Below the pieces are notes generated by a model. It worked only from the letters and a program-made list of their open reading frames with translations. It ran no database searches and had not been told where the DNA came from. Of a DNA stretch of 64,000 bases, positions 1 through 8,119 are shown piece by piece (positions within the stretch are counted from its first letter, which is position 1; each line of letters opens with the position of its first letter). Source of the DNA: JAANXG01 sp963731035 (lineage in GTDB: Bacteria > Pseudomonadota > Gammaproteobacteria > Arenicellales > JAANXG01); the NCBI GenBank assembly GCA_963731035.1, contig CAVSUY010000005.1:39669-103668 (forward strand). The letters run 5' to 3'. The position numbers and the translations under genes were made by a program.

Positions 1-1224
1 ACCTCGGGCCTGGGCTGCGGCGTGCCGGTACGCGACCTGGGCGCTCCGATCAGCATCCCCGTCGGGCCGGATATTCTCGGCCGCCTGATCGACGTCGTGG
101 GTGATCCCATCGATCATGGTCTTCCTTTCGCGGAAGACGTCCCGCGTGCGGCGATTCACCGCCGGGCGCCCACACTCAAGCGCCAGGGCAGCTCCCGGGA
201 GATATTCGAAACCGGCATCAAGGTGATCGACCTGTTGGTGCCCCTCGTGCGCGGCGGCAAGGCCGGCATGTTCGGCGGTGCCGGCGTGGGCAAGACTGTC
301 CTGCTCATGGAGCTGATCCGCACCACCGTGAAGTCCTACCAGGGGGTGTCGGTCTTCGCCGGCATCGGGGAGCGGTCACGCGAGGGACACGAGCTCTTGC
401 TGGAGCTGAAGCGCTCTGGTGTGCTGAAGGATACGACGCTTGTATTCGGCCAGATGAACGAGCCGCCGGGCGCCCGCTGGCGAGCCGGTATGACGGCCCT
501 GAGCGTGGCCGAGTACTTTCGCGACCAGAAGCATCAGAACGTGCTGCTGCTGATAGACAATGTGTTCCGTTTCATACAAGCGGGCAGCGAAGTATCGGGG
601 CTGCTCGGGCGGCTGCCGTCGCGGGTCGGCTATCAGCCCACCCTGGCGACGGAGATCGCCGAGTTGGAGGAGCGCATCACGTCTGTCAGAGATGCCTCGG
701 TGACTTCGATCCAGGCGGTGTACGTACCGGCCGACGACTTTACCGATCCGGCGGTGGCCGAGACTTTCACTCACCTGGACGCCTCCATCGTGCTCAGCCG
801 GGAGATGGCCAGCCAGGGCCTGTATCCCGCCATTGACCCCCTATCCTCCAGCTCGGTGCTGCTGGATCCGCTGGTCGTGGGGGCCGAGCACTACGAGACC
901 GCGGAGCGCGTTCGCAGGCTCATCGAGCGCTATCGGGAGCTGCAGGAAATCATTTCATTGTTCGGGGTCGAGGAGCTGAGCACCGCGGACCGTCGCTCCG
1001 TGCGCCGCGCCCGGCGCCTCATCCGCTTCCTGACTCAGCCCTTCGAAGTGACTTCCCAGTTCACCGGCCAGCCGGGAGTATCCGTGAACACTGAGGACAC
1101 GCTGGCCGGGTGCCGCGCCATTCTGGACGGGCACACGGATGACTGGGCCGAGGAGTCCTTCTACATGACCGGCGCCCTGGGCGATGCCCGGGAGGCCGAG
1201 AAGCACGGCACGGCGCCGTCATGA
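1..1224 (+). CDS. atpD: N-type ATPase subunit beta, first operon (5' end outside window)
   Basis: Catalytic beta subunit of the F1-like head of an N-type rotary ATPase, cytoplasmic side of the membrane. The reading frame is open from base 1, and VPVRDLGAPI is internal to beta subunits, so roughly the first 60-80 residues are missing. Seen: Walker A GGAGVGKT, FGQMNEPPGARWRAG, the Walker B-like stretch LLLIDNVFRF, SRVGYQPTLA, and a DELSEED-region equivalent (GVEELSTADR). The stop overlaps the atpC start (ATGA), as expected for a coupled operon. The gene order D-C-Q-R-B-E-F-A-G with no atpH is diagnostic of N-ATPase operons rather than the housekeeping atpIBEFHAGDC. A complete paralogue lies at 17061-18503. 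Confidence 0.95.
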   Translation, partial: TSGLGCGVPVRDLGAPISIPVGPDILGRLIDVVGDPIDHGLPFAEDVPRAAIHRRAPTLKRQGSSREIFETGIKVIDLLVPLVRGGKAGMFGGAGVGKTVLLMELIRTTVKSYQGVSVFAGIGERSREGHELLLELKRSGVLKDTTLVFGQMNEPPGARWRAGMTALSVAEYFRDQKHQNVLLLIDNVFRFIQAGSEVSGLLGRLPSRVGYQPTLATEIAELEERITSVRDASVTSIQAVYVPADDFTDPAVAETFTHLDASIVLSREMASQGLYPAIDPLSSSSVLLDPLVVGAEHYETAERVRRLIERYRELQEIISLFGVEELSTADRRSVRRARRLIRFLTQPFEVTSQFTGQPGVSVNTEDTLAGCRAILDGHTDDWAEESFYMTGALGDAREAEKHGTAPS

Positions 1225-1673
1225 GGCTGGTGATTACTACACCGGTGTCGATCGTCGTAGACGAGGATAATGTGCGGTACGTCCGGGGCGAGGACGCGAC
1301 CGGCGACTTCGGAATCGAGCCGGGTCACGCTGAGTTCATCACGGCGTTGGAGATATCCGTACTGAGCTGGCGCGATAGCACCGGCGCCGAGCACCACGCG
1401 GCCGTACGGGGCGGTGTCCTGAGCGTCAGCGGTGACACCGTTGATGTGGCCACCCGGCAGGCTGTGGGGGAGGATACGCTCGAGCGCCTGGACCGGGCGA
1501 TCCTTGAGCGATTTCGGGAGGAGGCCCGGGAAGAGGAGGAAGAGTGGATGTCCGCGGCGCGGCTGCACGTCGCCATGGTCCGCCAGCTTCAGCGCTACCT
1601 GGATGCCGGCCATCCCGCGACGTCGGCGCGGCGCAATCCCTACAATCCCTCGGTAGAGGGCGACGCGGGATGA
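1221..1673 (+). CDS. atpC: N-type ATPase subunit epsilon, first operon
   Basis: Epsilon subunit of the central stalk, 150 residues. The N-terminal beta-sandwich is recognisable (MRLVITTPVSIVV, then GDFGIEPGHAEFITAL and AVRGGVLSVSGDTVDVATR). The C-terminal third is very acidic (EEAREEEEEW), followed by a helical stretch. The ATG overlaps the atpD stop and the stop overlaps the atpQ start, both as ATGA junctions. In N-ATPase operons atpC follows atpD near the front, the reverse of the usual order, and this matches. The paralogue at 18500-18919 is clearly divergent, so the two operons are not a fresh duplication. Confidence 0.9.
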   Translation: MRLVITTPVSIVVDEDNVRYVRGEDATGDFGIEPGHAEFITALEISVLSWRDSTGAEHHAAVRGGVLSVSGDTVDVATRQAVGEDTLERLDRAILERFREEAREEEEEWMSAARLHVAMVRQLQRYLDAGHPATSARRNPYNPSVEGDAG

Positions 1674-1960
1674 ACAGGACCGAACCCAACAATGGCAAGC
1701 GGAGGCTGGTGGGAGCCGTGCGTCGCCGCCAGTGGGAGCGCCGTGAATGGGAAACTAGAGGCGAACGCTCGGTGTGGCGGAACCTGGCGATGTTCGGTGC
1801 GCTCGGCTGGTTGATCATTATTCCGACCCTGATCGGCCTGGTCGCGGGCCGTTGGCTCGATGGAATCCTGGACACGGGCATCACCATGACCGCGGCGGGG
1901 ATCTTCGTGGGCGTGTGCGTGGGTGGATTGCTGGCGTGGCAACGGATGAACCGCGAGTGA
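1670..1960 (+). CDS. atpQ: N-ATPase membrane protein AtpQ (AtpI-like), first operon
   Basis: Small two-helix membrane protein of 96 residues. A very basic N-terminus (GKRRLVGAVRRRQWERREW) is followed by hydrophobic segments at about residues 42-62 and 70-90, with the AtpI-like pattern GWLIIIPTLIGLVAGRWLD. AtpQ is characteristic of N-ATPase operons and is thought to help assembly or c-ring insertion, as AtpI does in ordinary operons. The ATG start at 1670 overlaps the atpC stop. The longer reading frame upstream is only the shadow of atpC. Confidence 0.85.
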   Translation: MNRTEPNNGKRRLVGAVRRRQWERREWETRGERSVWRNLAMFGALGWLIIIPTLIGLVAGRWLDGILDTGITMTAAGIFVGVCVGGLLAWQRMNRE

Positions 1961-2220
1961 ATGCCATGGTGACCATCGTCAGCGCGCTGGCCGGCCTGGC
2001 CCTGGGCGGCGTCTACTTTTACCTTCTTCACCGCAACGTTCAACGGCAGGTAGCCGCCGCTTCACCCACGGTATTCATGCTGCATACCGTCGCCCGCCTG
2101 GCTTTAGCAGTCGCCGTCTTCTGGTGGATCGCCCAACAGGGGGCTCTGCCATTGTTGGCCGCGCTCGCAGGTTTCATCGCCGTGCGCTTCGCAATGGTTC
2201 GAATTCTCGGAACGGTGTAG
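1957..2220 (+). CDS. atpR: N-ATPase membrane protein AtpR, first operon
   Basis: Small hydrophobic protein of 87 residues with three likely membrane segments. Conserved polar residues are embedded in hydrophobic sequence, such as TVARLALAVAVFW and AGFIAVRFAMVRIL; the helix 2 and 3 arginines recur in the second AtpR. AtpR is specific to N-ATPase operons, and its arginines are proposed to interact with c-subunit carboxylates during ring assembly. I chose GTG at 1957, which overlaps the atpQ stop (GTGA), because atpR in the second operon also starts with a GTG overlapping atpQ. ATG at 1966 is an equally possible start. Confidence 0.8.
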   Translation: MNAMVTIVSALAGLALGGVYFYLLHRNVQRQVAAASPTVFMLHTVARLALAVAVFWWIAQQGALPLLAALAGFIAVRFAMVRILGTV

Positions 2221-2223
2221 GCG

Positions 2224-2895
2224 ATGGATTCCAGTCCTCTCACTACGACGGTGTTGTTCCACGTCGGCCCGGTGCCGGTCAGCGACGCGGTGGTCACGAC
2301 CTGGGGATTGATGGTTGCGCTGACCGTGGTGTGCTACGCCGGCACGCGCCGGGCGACCGTCAACGCCGGGCCGTATCAGGAGATGCTGGAGATCGTGGTG
2401 GAGACCATCGAGCGCCAGATCGCGGGCGTACTCGACCGGAACGCCTGGCCCTACCTGGCGCTGCTCGGCACCTTGTTCATATTCCTGGCCATCGCCAACG
2501 TGCTGGCGGTCGTGCCCGGTCTCAAGTCTCCGACGGCGCATATCGAGACACCCGCGGCACTGGCTCTGGTGGTGTTCTTCTCGGTGCACTTCTTCGGCAT
2601 CCGTTCCCACGGGATTGGCCACTACCTGCGCCGCTACCTGCGTCCCAACGTGCTGATGCTGCCGTTGAACATACTTTCCGAGATCACTCGCACCTTTTCC
2701 CTGATGGTGCGCCTGTTCGGCAACATCATGAGCCACGAGCTGGTCATCGGCATCGTGGTGCTGCTGGCGGGATTGCTGGTTCCGGTTCCGTTCATGTTGC
2801 TGGGCCTGATGATCGGCATCATCCAGGCGTTCATTTTCACCATCCTGGCCACGGTTTTCATCGGCGCGGCAATCGGCGCCGTCGACACAGAGTAA
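2224..2895 (+). CDS. atpB: N-ATPase subunit a, first operon
   Basis: Membrane stator subunit a, 223 residues, which forms the ion half-channels against the c-ring. Several transmembrane helices are visible. The key penultimate-helix arginine sits in EITRTFSLMVRLFGNIMSHE (R in LMVRLFGN), followed by the last helices (GLMIGIIQAFIFTILATVFI). It is shorter than a typical 260-280-residue housekeeping subunit a, with a short N-terminus, as expected for N-ATPases. It lies 3 bases after atpR and 19 bases before atpE. Confidence 0.92.
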   Translation: MDSSPLTTTVLFHVGPVPVSDAVVTTWGLMVALTVVCYAGTRRATVNAGPYQEMLEIVVETIERQIAGVLDRNAWPYLALLGTLFIFLAIANVLAVVPGLKSPTAHIETPAALALVVFFSVHFFGIRSHGIGHYLRRYLRPNVLMLPLNILSEITRTFSLMVRLFGNIMSHELVIGIVVLLAGLLVPVPFMLLGLMIGIIQAFIFTILATVFIGAAIGAVDTE

Positions 2896-2914
2896 TAAAC
2901 AGGAGAATTCTTCA

Positions 2915-3157
2915 ATGACTCTCGAGATGTGGAGTGTAGTCGCCGCCGTAGTCGCCGTTTCCTTCGGCGCCATCGGCCCAGCCCTCGCCGAGGGGCGCGC
3001 CATCGCCGCCGCCATGGATGCGATCGCCCGCCAGCCCGAAGCCGCCGGCACTTTGTCGCGGACCCTTTTCGTGGGCCTGGCCATGGTGGAGACGATGGCC
3101 ATCTACTGCCTGGTCATTGCGCTCCTGCTGCTTTACGCCAATCCATTCATCAGCTGA
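2915..3157 (+). CDS. atpE: N-ATPase subunit c, first operon (altered ion-ligand set)
   Basis: Rotor-ring subunit c, 80 residues, a two-helix hairpin. Helix 1 has GAIGPALAEGRA with E26 at the position of Ion binding Gln32 in Ilyobacter c-subunits. The polar loop has the usual ARQPE. Helix 2 has GLAMVETMAIY with the essential carboxylate E59. The next two positions are T60 and M61, where Na+ c-rings have Ser-Thr; Y64 is kept. Loss of the Thr ligand weakens a Na+ prediction and favours protons, by inference. It is preceded by AGGAGAATTCTTCA, a good Shine-Dalgarno. Compare the second operon (20262-20540), which keeps E-S-T. Confidence 0.93.
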   Translation: MTLEMWSVVAAVVAVSFGAIGPALAEGRAIAAAMDAIARQPEAAGTLSRTLFVGLAMVETMAIYCLVIALLLLYANPFIS

Positions 3158-3167
3158 TCGCCCCGTT

Positions 3168-3914
3168 ATGCACGTTGACTGGTGGACGCTGTCGCTGCAG
3201 GTGGTGAACTTCCTGGTTCTGATATGGCTGCTTCGGCGTTTCCTGTTTCGGCCGGTCAAGGATGTCGTTGCCCGGCGTAAGGAGCTGGCCGCCGCGGCGT
3301 CCGGTAAGCTGGAACAGGCGCGCAAGGAAGTCGAGGAAGAGAAGCATCGCTACGAGCAGGCCCGCCGCGAGCTCACCGAGGAACGGAGCCAGCTGGGCGC
3401 GAAGATGCACGACGAGCTCGCCCAGGAGCGGGAGAGGACGGTGAAGCAGGCGCGCGAGGAGGCCGAGAAGATGGTCGCGGATGCCCGCGACCGGATTGTG
3501 GACGAGCGCCGCAGCGTCCTCGAAGCGCTGCGTGGGGAGGTGGCGGATCTGGCCGCCGGCATGGCGGCGCATCTCCTGGCGGATGCCAGTCCGCAAACGT
3601 ACGGCAAGCTCCTTCTGGAGCGGATCGGCCAGCGGCTGGAGCATCTTTCGGAGCGGGAAAAACGCCAGCTCGAGGTCGATCTCGCCGTACACGATACCGT
3701 GATGACGGTCACGACGGCGGTGCCGCTCGACGAGGCCGCCCGGCAGAAGTGGAGCAAACGGCTGCACGAGCTGCTTGCGACCTCGGCGTCCATTGAGTTC
3801 AAGACGGATGCGGACTTGATCGCCGGCGCAATCCTCGAGCTGCCACACGCGGCGATCGAGTTCAGCTGGGCCGATCAGCTTGAGGCAGCCCGCGATCGGG
3901 TAAGCGCCACATGA
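3168..3914 (+). CDS. atpF: N-ATPase subunit b with delta-like C-terminus, first operon
   Basis: Peripheral-stalk subunit of 248 residues, about 90 longer than an ordinary b subunit. Residues 1-25 form one membrane helix (WTLSLQVVNFLVLIWLLRRF). Residues about 35-140 form a charged coiled coil rich in Glu, Arg and Ala. Residues about 165-245 resemble the C-terminal domain of subunit delta: VMTVTTAVPLDEAARQKW, then DADLIAGAILEL. The operon has no atpH, so this region plausibly supplies the missing delta function. I use ATG at 3168 because the upstream extension of the frame is shadow of atpE. The stop overlaps atpA (ATGA). Confidence 0.9.
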   Translation: MHVDWWTLSLQVVNFLVLIWLLRRFLFRPVKDVVARRKELAAAASGKLEQARKEVEEEKHRYEQARRELTEERSQLGAKMHDELAQERERTVKQAREEAEKMVADARDRIVDERRSVLEALRGEVADLAAGMAAHLLADASPQTYGKLLLERIGQRLEHLSEREKRQLEVDLAVHDTVMTVTTAVPLDEAARQKWSKRLHELLATSASIEFKTDADLIAGAILELPHAAIEFSWADQLEAARDRVSAT

Positions 3915-5539
3915 AAGGCTTCGAGCAGGAGCTGGGTGACTGGCTTCACGGTGCCCGGGCACGGGTTCGGGACATGCCTCTGGAGCCGCGCTTTTGCTAC
4001 GTCGGCACGGTCGAGCACGTGGCGGACGGCGTCGCCAACGTTATCGGCCTGCCCGGCGCACGGCTCGACGAGTTGCTTTCGTTCGATGACGGCTCGCTCG
4101 GTATCGTTTTCGACGTGTCGGAGTCGCGTATAGGCTGCGTGCTCATCAGCGGGGGAGAAACCGTCGGCGCAGGTACCCGGGTGACGGGCACCGGACACAT
4201 CATCGAGGTGCCGGTGGGGGAAGCGCTGCTGGGCCGGGTGGTGGACCCGGTGGGGGTGCCTCTCGACGATGGTCCGGACATTACGCCCGAACGCATGAAT
4301 CCCATAGAACGTCCCGCTCCCGGCATCGTGGACCGCGACCTGGTCACCCGGCCCCTGCTGACGGGGCTGACGGTAATCGATGCCATGACGCCGCTGGGGC
4401 GCGGCCAGCGCGAGCTGATCATCGGAGACCGAAAGACCGGCAAGACCGCCATCGCCGTGGATACGATTCTCAACCAGCTGCGCAGCAATGTGGTGTGCGT
4501 CTACGCGGCGATCGGTCAGAAAGCTTCCACCATCACCCAGGTCATCGATACGGTGCGGGCGCACGGCCCGTTCGACCGGACCATCTTCGTGATCAGCGCG
4601 GCGGACGCCCTGCCGGGCGCCCAGTGGATCACGCCGTACGCGGCCTGCACCATGGCGGAGTACTTCCGGGACCGTGGCCGGGACGCACTGCTGGTTCTGG
4701 ACGACCTGACCAAGCACGCGATCTTGTATCGACAGCTGTCGCTGCTCCTGCGCAAGCCGCCGGGGCGCGAGGCATATCCCGGCGATATCTTTTACATTCA
4801 CTCCCGGCTGCTGGAGCGTTCCACCAGGCTTTCCGCGGAGCTCGGGGGCGGCTCCCTGACCGCCCTGCCGATCGCCGAGACCCAGGCGGGCAACCTCAGC
4901 GCCTACATTCCCACCAACCTGATTTCCATCACCGATGGCCAGATCTACTGCGAGCCCAAGTTGTTCTACGAAGGGCAGAAGCCGGCCGTGAACGTCGGTT
5001 TGAGCGTGTCGCGCGTCGGCGGCAAGACCCAGGCGCCGGCAGTCAAGAGGCTTGCAGAGACTCTGCGGCTGGAATACGCCCAGTTCCTCGAGCTCGAAGT
5101 CTTCAGCCGCTTCGGCGGCATGGTGGATGAGCGTACCCGCAAGACCATTGAGCATGGCCGGAGAATCCGGGCGATCCTGGCTCAGCCACAGTCCGCGCCC
5201 CTGCCGTTGTCGCTGGAGGTCGTGCTGCTGTTGGCGGCGACATCGGGCCGTCTCGATGACGTCGCCCTGGATTCCATGACTGCTTTCAAACAGCAGCTGG
5301 GCGAGTGGATGAACGATCGTTGTGCCCATGCCCTGGGGCGAATCGAGGAATCCGGGGACTTGGATGATGACGATCGGCAGGAGCTGCTCGATGCCATCGA
5401 CGGGCTCGTCGCGTCGTTGGGCGATTCTCGACACGATGAGCAGGACGAAGACGGTAGCGAGCTCAATCCCGGGAGCGCGGATGCCGGCAGTGATGCGGCG
5501 GGCGCTGTGAAAGACGGGGTGCTGGAGGGGGAGGGCTAG
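3911..5539 (+). CDS. atpA: N-ATPase subunit alpha, first operon
   Basis: Non-catalytic alpha subunit of the head, 542 residues. Seen: the P-loop GDRKTGKTAIA, the GRGQRELIIGDRKTGKT block, ALPGAQWITPYAACTMAEYF, the LLRKPPGREAYPGDIFYIHS signature, and GGSLTALPIAETQAGNLSAY followed by the SRVGG motif (SVSRVGGKTQAPAV). After about residue 500 the C-terminus carries an unusual acidic low-complexity tail rich in Asp, Glu, Ser and Ala that is absent from the second operon's alpha (507 residues). It begins inside the atpF stop and is followed one base later by atpG with a TTG start. Confidence 0.94.
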   Translation: MKGFEQELGDWLHGARARVRDMPLEPRFCYVGTVEHVADGVANVIGLPGARLDELLSFDDGSLGIVFDVSESRIGCVLISGGETVGAGTRVTGTGHIIEVPVGEALLGRVVDPVGVPLDDGPDITPERMNPIERPAPGIVDRDLVTRPLLTGLTVIDAMTPLGRGQRELIIGDRKTGKTAIAVDTILNQLRSNVVCVYAAIGQKASTITQVIDTVRAHGPFDRTIFVISAADALPGAQWITPYAACTMAEYFRDRGRDALLVLDDLTKHAILYRQLSLLLRKPPGREAYPGDIFYIHSRLLERSTRLSAELGGGSLTALPIAETQAGNLSAYIPTNLISITDGQIYCEPKLFYEGQKPAVNVGLSVSRVGGKTQAPAVKRLAETLRLEYAQFLELEVFSRFGGMVDERTRKTIEHGRRIRAILAQPQSAPLPLSLEVVLLLAATSGRLDDVALDSMTAFKQQLGEWMNDRCAHALGRIEESGDLDDDDRQELLDAIDGLVASLGDSRHDEQDEDGSELNPGSADAGSDAAGAVKDGVLEGEG

Positions 5540-5540
5540 C

Positions 5541-6392
5541 TTGGAGCATCACGCCCAATTGCAGGCCCGGATCTCCAGCCTCGGCGAGCTGCGGGACCTC
5601 GTTCGGATGATGCGAGGACTGGCTGCGACCCGACTGCAGCAGGCCCAGGACGCGCTGGTCGGCATTCAGCGTTATGTCGAAATCATCGACAGGACGATTG
5701 CCCGGGCGGCCGTATTGCTGGAGCTGGATCGTCACCTGGAAGATCCCGGGATGGCCCCTGTCGGCGGCGATGCCTTGATCGTGGTGGCCTCGGAGCACGG
5801 CTTTGTCGGCGGTTTCAACGACCGACTGGTGGAGCGGGTCGAAAAGCTCGCGGCGCCGGGGCGCACGCTGGGCGTGATCGGACGCCGGGCGCGCACCCTG
5901 ATGGAGGAACGAGGAGTGGCGGTGGATTGGTCGCTGCCCATGGCCACCCACGTCGATGGGGTGATCAGTGTTACCCGCAGGGTGGCGGACTATCTGGTCG
6001 ACGTCACCGGCGCGGATATCCTGTTCGGGCGTTACGCGGGAAGCGGCTCCTACGAGATTGAGCAGCGCCGTATTCTCCCCCTGGACCCGGCCCTGCTGCG
6101 GGGTGCGGACGAAGGTCCGCTGCCCCTGCACCAGCTGCCCCCGACGGTGCTGATCGAGTACCTGGCCAGGGAATACCTGTTCGCGGAGATCAGTCGCGCG
6201 GTGACGGAATCGATGGCGACGGAGAATGCCATTCGATTGAGGGTGATGGAATCGGCCGGGGAAGGCATAGACACCAAGGTCGAAGCCCTGACCCGCCAGG
6301 AGCAGAACCTCCGGCAGGAGGAGATCACCACGGAGCTGCTGGACGTGGTGACCGGGGCGAACGCGGTGCTGGGGGATGGCTGGTTGGGCTGA
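5541..6392 (+). CDS. atpG: N-ATPase subunit gamma, first operon
   Basis: Rotor shaft of the F1-like head, 283 residues. The N-terminal helix (LGELRDLVRMMRGLAATRLQQAQ) and the C-terminal helix (ENAIRLRVMESAGEGIDTK, then EEITTELLDVVTGANAVL) are the two coiled-coil strands of gamma. The central domain has the GFVGGFNDRLVE block, equivalent to 'GLCGxxN'. The start is TTG at 5541, one base after the atpA stop; no ATG gives a full N-terminal helix. It is the last gene of the operon and converges on the FTR1 gene across a REPIN. Confidence 0.9.
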   Translation: MEHHAQLQARISSLGELRDLVRMMRGLAATRLQQAQDALVGIQRYVEIIDRTIARAAVLLELDRHLEDPGMAPVGGDALIVVASEHGFVGGFNDRLVERVEKLAAPGRTLGVIGRRARTLMEERGVAVDWSLPMATHVDGVISVTRRVADYLVDVTGADILFGRYAGSGSYEIEQRRILPLDPALLRGADEGPLPLHQLPPTVLIEYLAREYLFAEISRAVTESMATENAIRLRVMESAGEGIDTKVEALTRQEQNLRQEEITTELLDVVTGANAVLGDGWLG

Positions 6393-6402
6393 GGATGCAA
6401 GG

Positions 6403-6485
6403 AATCGCGGCTGAAGCCGCTCCTGCGATCGGTAGCCCCAGCACGGTGCAGACCCGTGGCATGTAGGAGCGGCTTCAGCCGCGAT
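6403..6485. repeat. REPIN: two inverted REP palindromes
   Basis: Two 23-base arms, 6403-6425 and 6463-6485, are inverted copies of each other with one mismatch. Each contains the perfect 12-base palindrome CGGCTTCAGCCG or its complement. The core GTAGGAGCGGCTTCAGCC is a widespread gamma-proteobacterial REP sequence. It lies between the convergent atpG and FTR1 genes, so it may also act as a bidirectional terminator (inference). Confidence 0.85.
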
Positions 6486-6578
6486 CGCGGCAACCGGTTT
6501 GCCGATGGGATCGCCGTTGAAATCGCTACCTCAACCTGCGGGCTTCCGTGATCTGCGACTCGCCGCCCCGGGGCCGGT

Positions 6579-7412
6579 TCAGGTCGCCCGCTGTGGTGAG
6601 CTGGCGCGTGAGCGGCCGTTGCCGAACAGCCACATCAGGCCGTAGATGCCCGCCAGGGTCGCTACGTAGAACATCACTTGGATACCCATCGGACGGTCGT
6701 TGTAGCCGATGAGTATATGCAGCAGGGTGCCCAGCCAGCTGTCCTGCTGCAGCAACCAGCCGCTGTCCCAAACCTGGCGTGCGAGGGACGGCACCAGACC
6801 GGCCTGGTTCAGGTAGCCGGCCGCGTTGGCCGCGAGCCCGGCCGCCAGCAGCAGTACCATCCAGCCCGTTACGCTGAAGAAACGGCCGATGGGAATCGCC
6901 AGGAGCCCGCGGTACAGAACGAAACCCACGCCGGCGCCGGCCGCCATGCCCAGCAGTCCGCCCACCAGCAAAGCGTTGCCGCCCGCCCCGCTGGCGGACA
7001 GGCTGAACAGGAACAGGGCGGTTTCCGAACCTTCGCGCAGCACTGCGAACAAGGTAACCAGGGCAAGGGCGGACAGGGGTTTGGCGCCCACGCTCACGTC
7101 GTGGCCGATGGTCTTCATCTGCGCCGCCACCTGGCGCCCGTGGACGCTCATCCAGACATTGTGCCAGGCCAGCATGGCCACGGCTGCCAGCAGTGTGCCG
7201 GCGTTGAGCAGTTCCTGGCCGCGACCCTGGACGGCGCCGGCGATAGCACCGGCGAACGCCGCCACCACCATGGCGCCGAGCACACCGGCGAGAATACCTC
7301 CGCTGACCCAGCGCCCGCGCCCGGCCACGCCGCGGCTGGCGCCAAGCACGATGGCAATAATCAGCGCGGCCTCCAGGACCTCGCGAAAGACGATCAGCGC
7401 AGAACCGAGCAT
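6579..7412 (-). CDS. FTR1-family high-affinity iron permease
   Basis: Inner-membrane iron permease, 277 residues, seven or so transmembrane helices. The two REXXE iron-binding signatures are present: REVLE at residues 10-14 and REGSE at residues 126-130, spaced as in EfeU/FTR1 proteins. There is no periplasmic EfeU-type extension. It starts 8 bases after the stop of the cupredoxin-like gene (7420-7759), and a Fur box lies upstream of both. Related operons take up iron with a small periplasmic cupredoxin or P19-like protein. Whether uptake still works depends on whether the frameshift in the partner gene is real. Confidence 0.9.
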   Translation of the reverse strand: MLGSALIVFREVLEAALIIAIVLGASRGVAGRGRWVSGGILAGVLGAMVVAAFAGAIAGAVQGRGQELLNAGTLLAAVAMLAWHNVWMSVHGRQVAAQMKTIGHDVSVGAKPLSALALVTLFAVLREGSETALFLFSLSASGAGGNALLVGGLLGMAAGAGVGFVLYRGLLAIPIGRFFSVTGWMVLLLAAGLAANAAGYLNQAGLVPSLARQVWDSGWLLQQDSWLGTLLHILIGYNDRPMGIQVMFYVATLAGIYGLMWLFGNGRSRASSPQRAT

Positions 7413-7419
7413 GGGGACC

Positions 7420-7759
7420 TCACTTTGCGATCAACTTGCCCTGGGCGGTATCCTCGTGGAACTCGCCGACGAACTTGTACTCGCCGGCCGGCAGCGGCCC
7501 AACCCATATCGTACCCTTGGTATGGCCGGCGATCAGCTTTCTCCACGCGCAGGTCGTGGCTTTCGAACTCCTCGGGGGTGGCGTCCTGGTTGTCGATGGT
7601 CAACTGTACGCGCTTGTCCACGGGGACCGTCAATTCGGCAGGCTCGAAGCGGTGATCCTTGATGGTGAGCACGTATGCTCCATCGTCCGCCCGGGCCGTG
7701 GAGAGCCCCGGAACGGAAAGGGCCAGCAGCAAAGCTGCACTCGCACTGATAACACGCAT
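7420..7759 (-). pseudogene. Periplasmic cupredoxin-like iron-uptake protein, frameshifted
   Basis: The first frame gives a signal peptide (MRVISASAALLLALSVPGL, cleavage after about STARA) and a cupredoxin-like start (YVLTIKDHRFEPAELTVP, then ESHDLRVEK). At about 7538-7540 one extra T (an A on the coding strand) shifts the frame. The other frame continues perfectly as LIAGHTKGTIWVGPLPAG, then EYKFVGEFHEDTAQGKLIAK and stop. Without the extra base the protein would be 112 residues with the family's conserved Glu, His and Gly-rich C-terminal half. It could be a genuine inactivation or a sequencing error in a homopolymer. Confidence 0.8.
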
Positions 7760-7835
7760 ACTGATTCGACCTCGCCGACAAAGTTGACTGATGGCGCCCG
7801 GAAGCCGGACGATCCTGAAATATCCAGAGATCTTA

Positions 7836-7852
7836 ATGAGAATGGTTCTCAT
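7836..7852 (-). promoter_or_regulatory. Fur box for the cupredoxin-FTR1 pair
   Basis: ATGAGAATGGTTCTCAT is a perfect inverted repeat with 7-base arms and a 3-base centre, close to the classical Fur operator half-site TGAGAAT. It lies about 77 bases upstream of the cupredoxin start codon. Iron-replete repression by Fur is inferred. Confidence 0.75.
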
Positions 7853-8119
7853 AGTCAACAACGATGGGGTCGGCCGATGGGATGACCGGACAGCTCGAGC
7901 GCCCGGGCCCGCTGGACAAGACCGCTGGAAAGCTTCAAGGTAATCGCCCTCACCCCCGAGCGGCAACCCCGTGGGGCGCCGAAAGGGAGCGCTCTCCAGC
8001 TTAGCCACGTTGCCGCGGGAGAGCAAGATCGTGTCCGCGGTCGGCCTGGACGGTGCCGTCCGCCGCAACAGAACAAAGAACGATGACCGGGGGTTCACCC
8101 CCGGATTCAGGAACCGATC
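7853..8119. other. Intergenic region upstream of the MHS transporter
   Basis: No convincing gene. At 8086-8104 a near-perfect inverted repeat (CCGGGGGT, 2-base loop, ACCCCCCGG with one extra C) lies 16 bases before the transporter ATG. It could be a leader hairpin or a chance feature. Confidence 0.4.
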
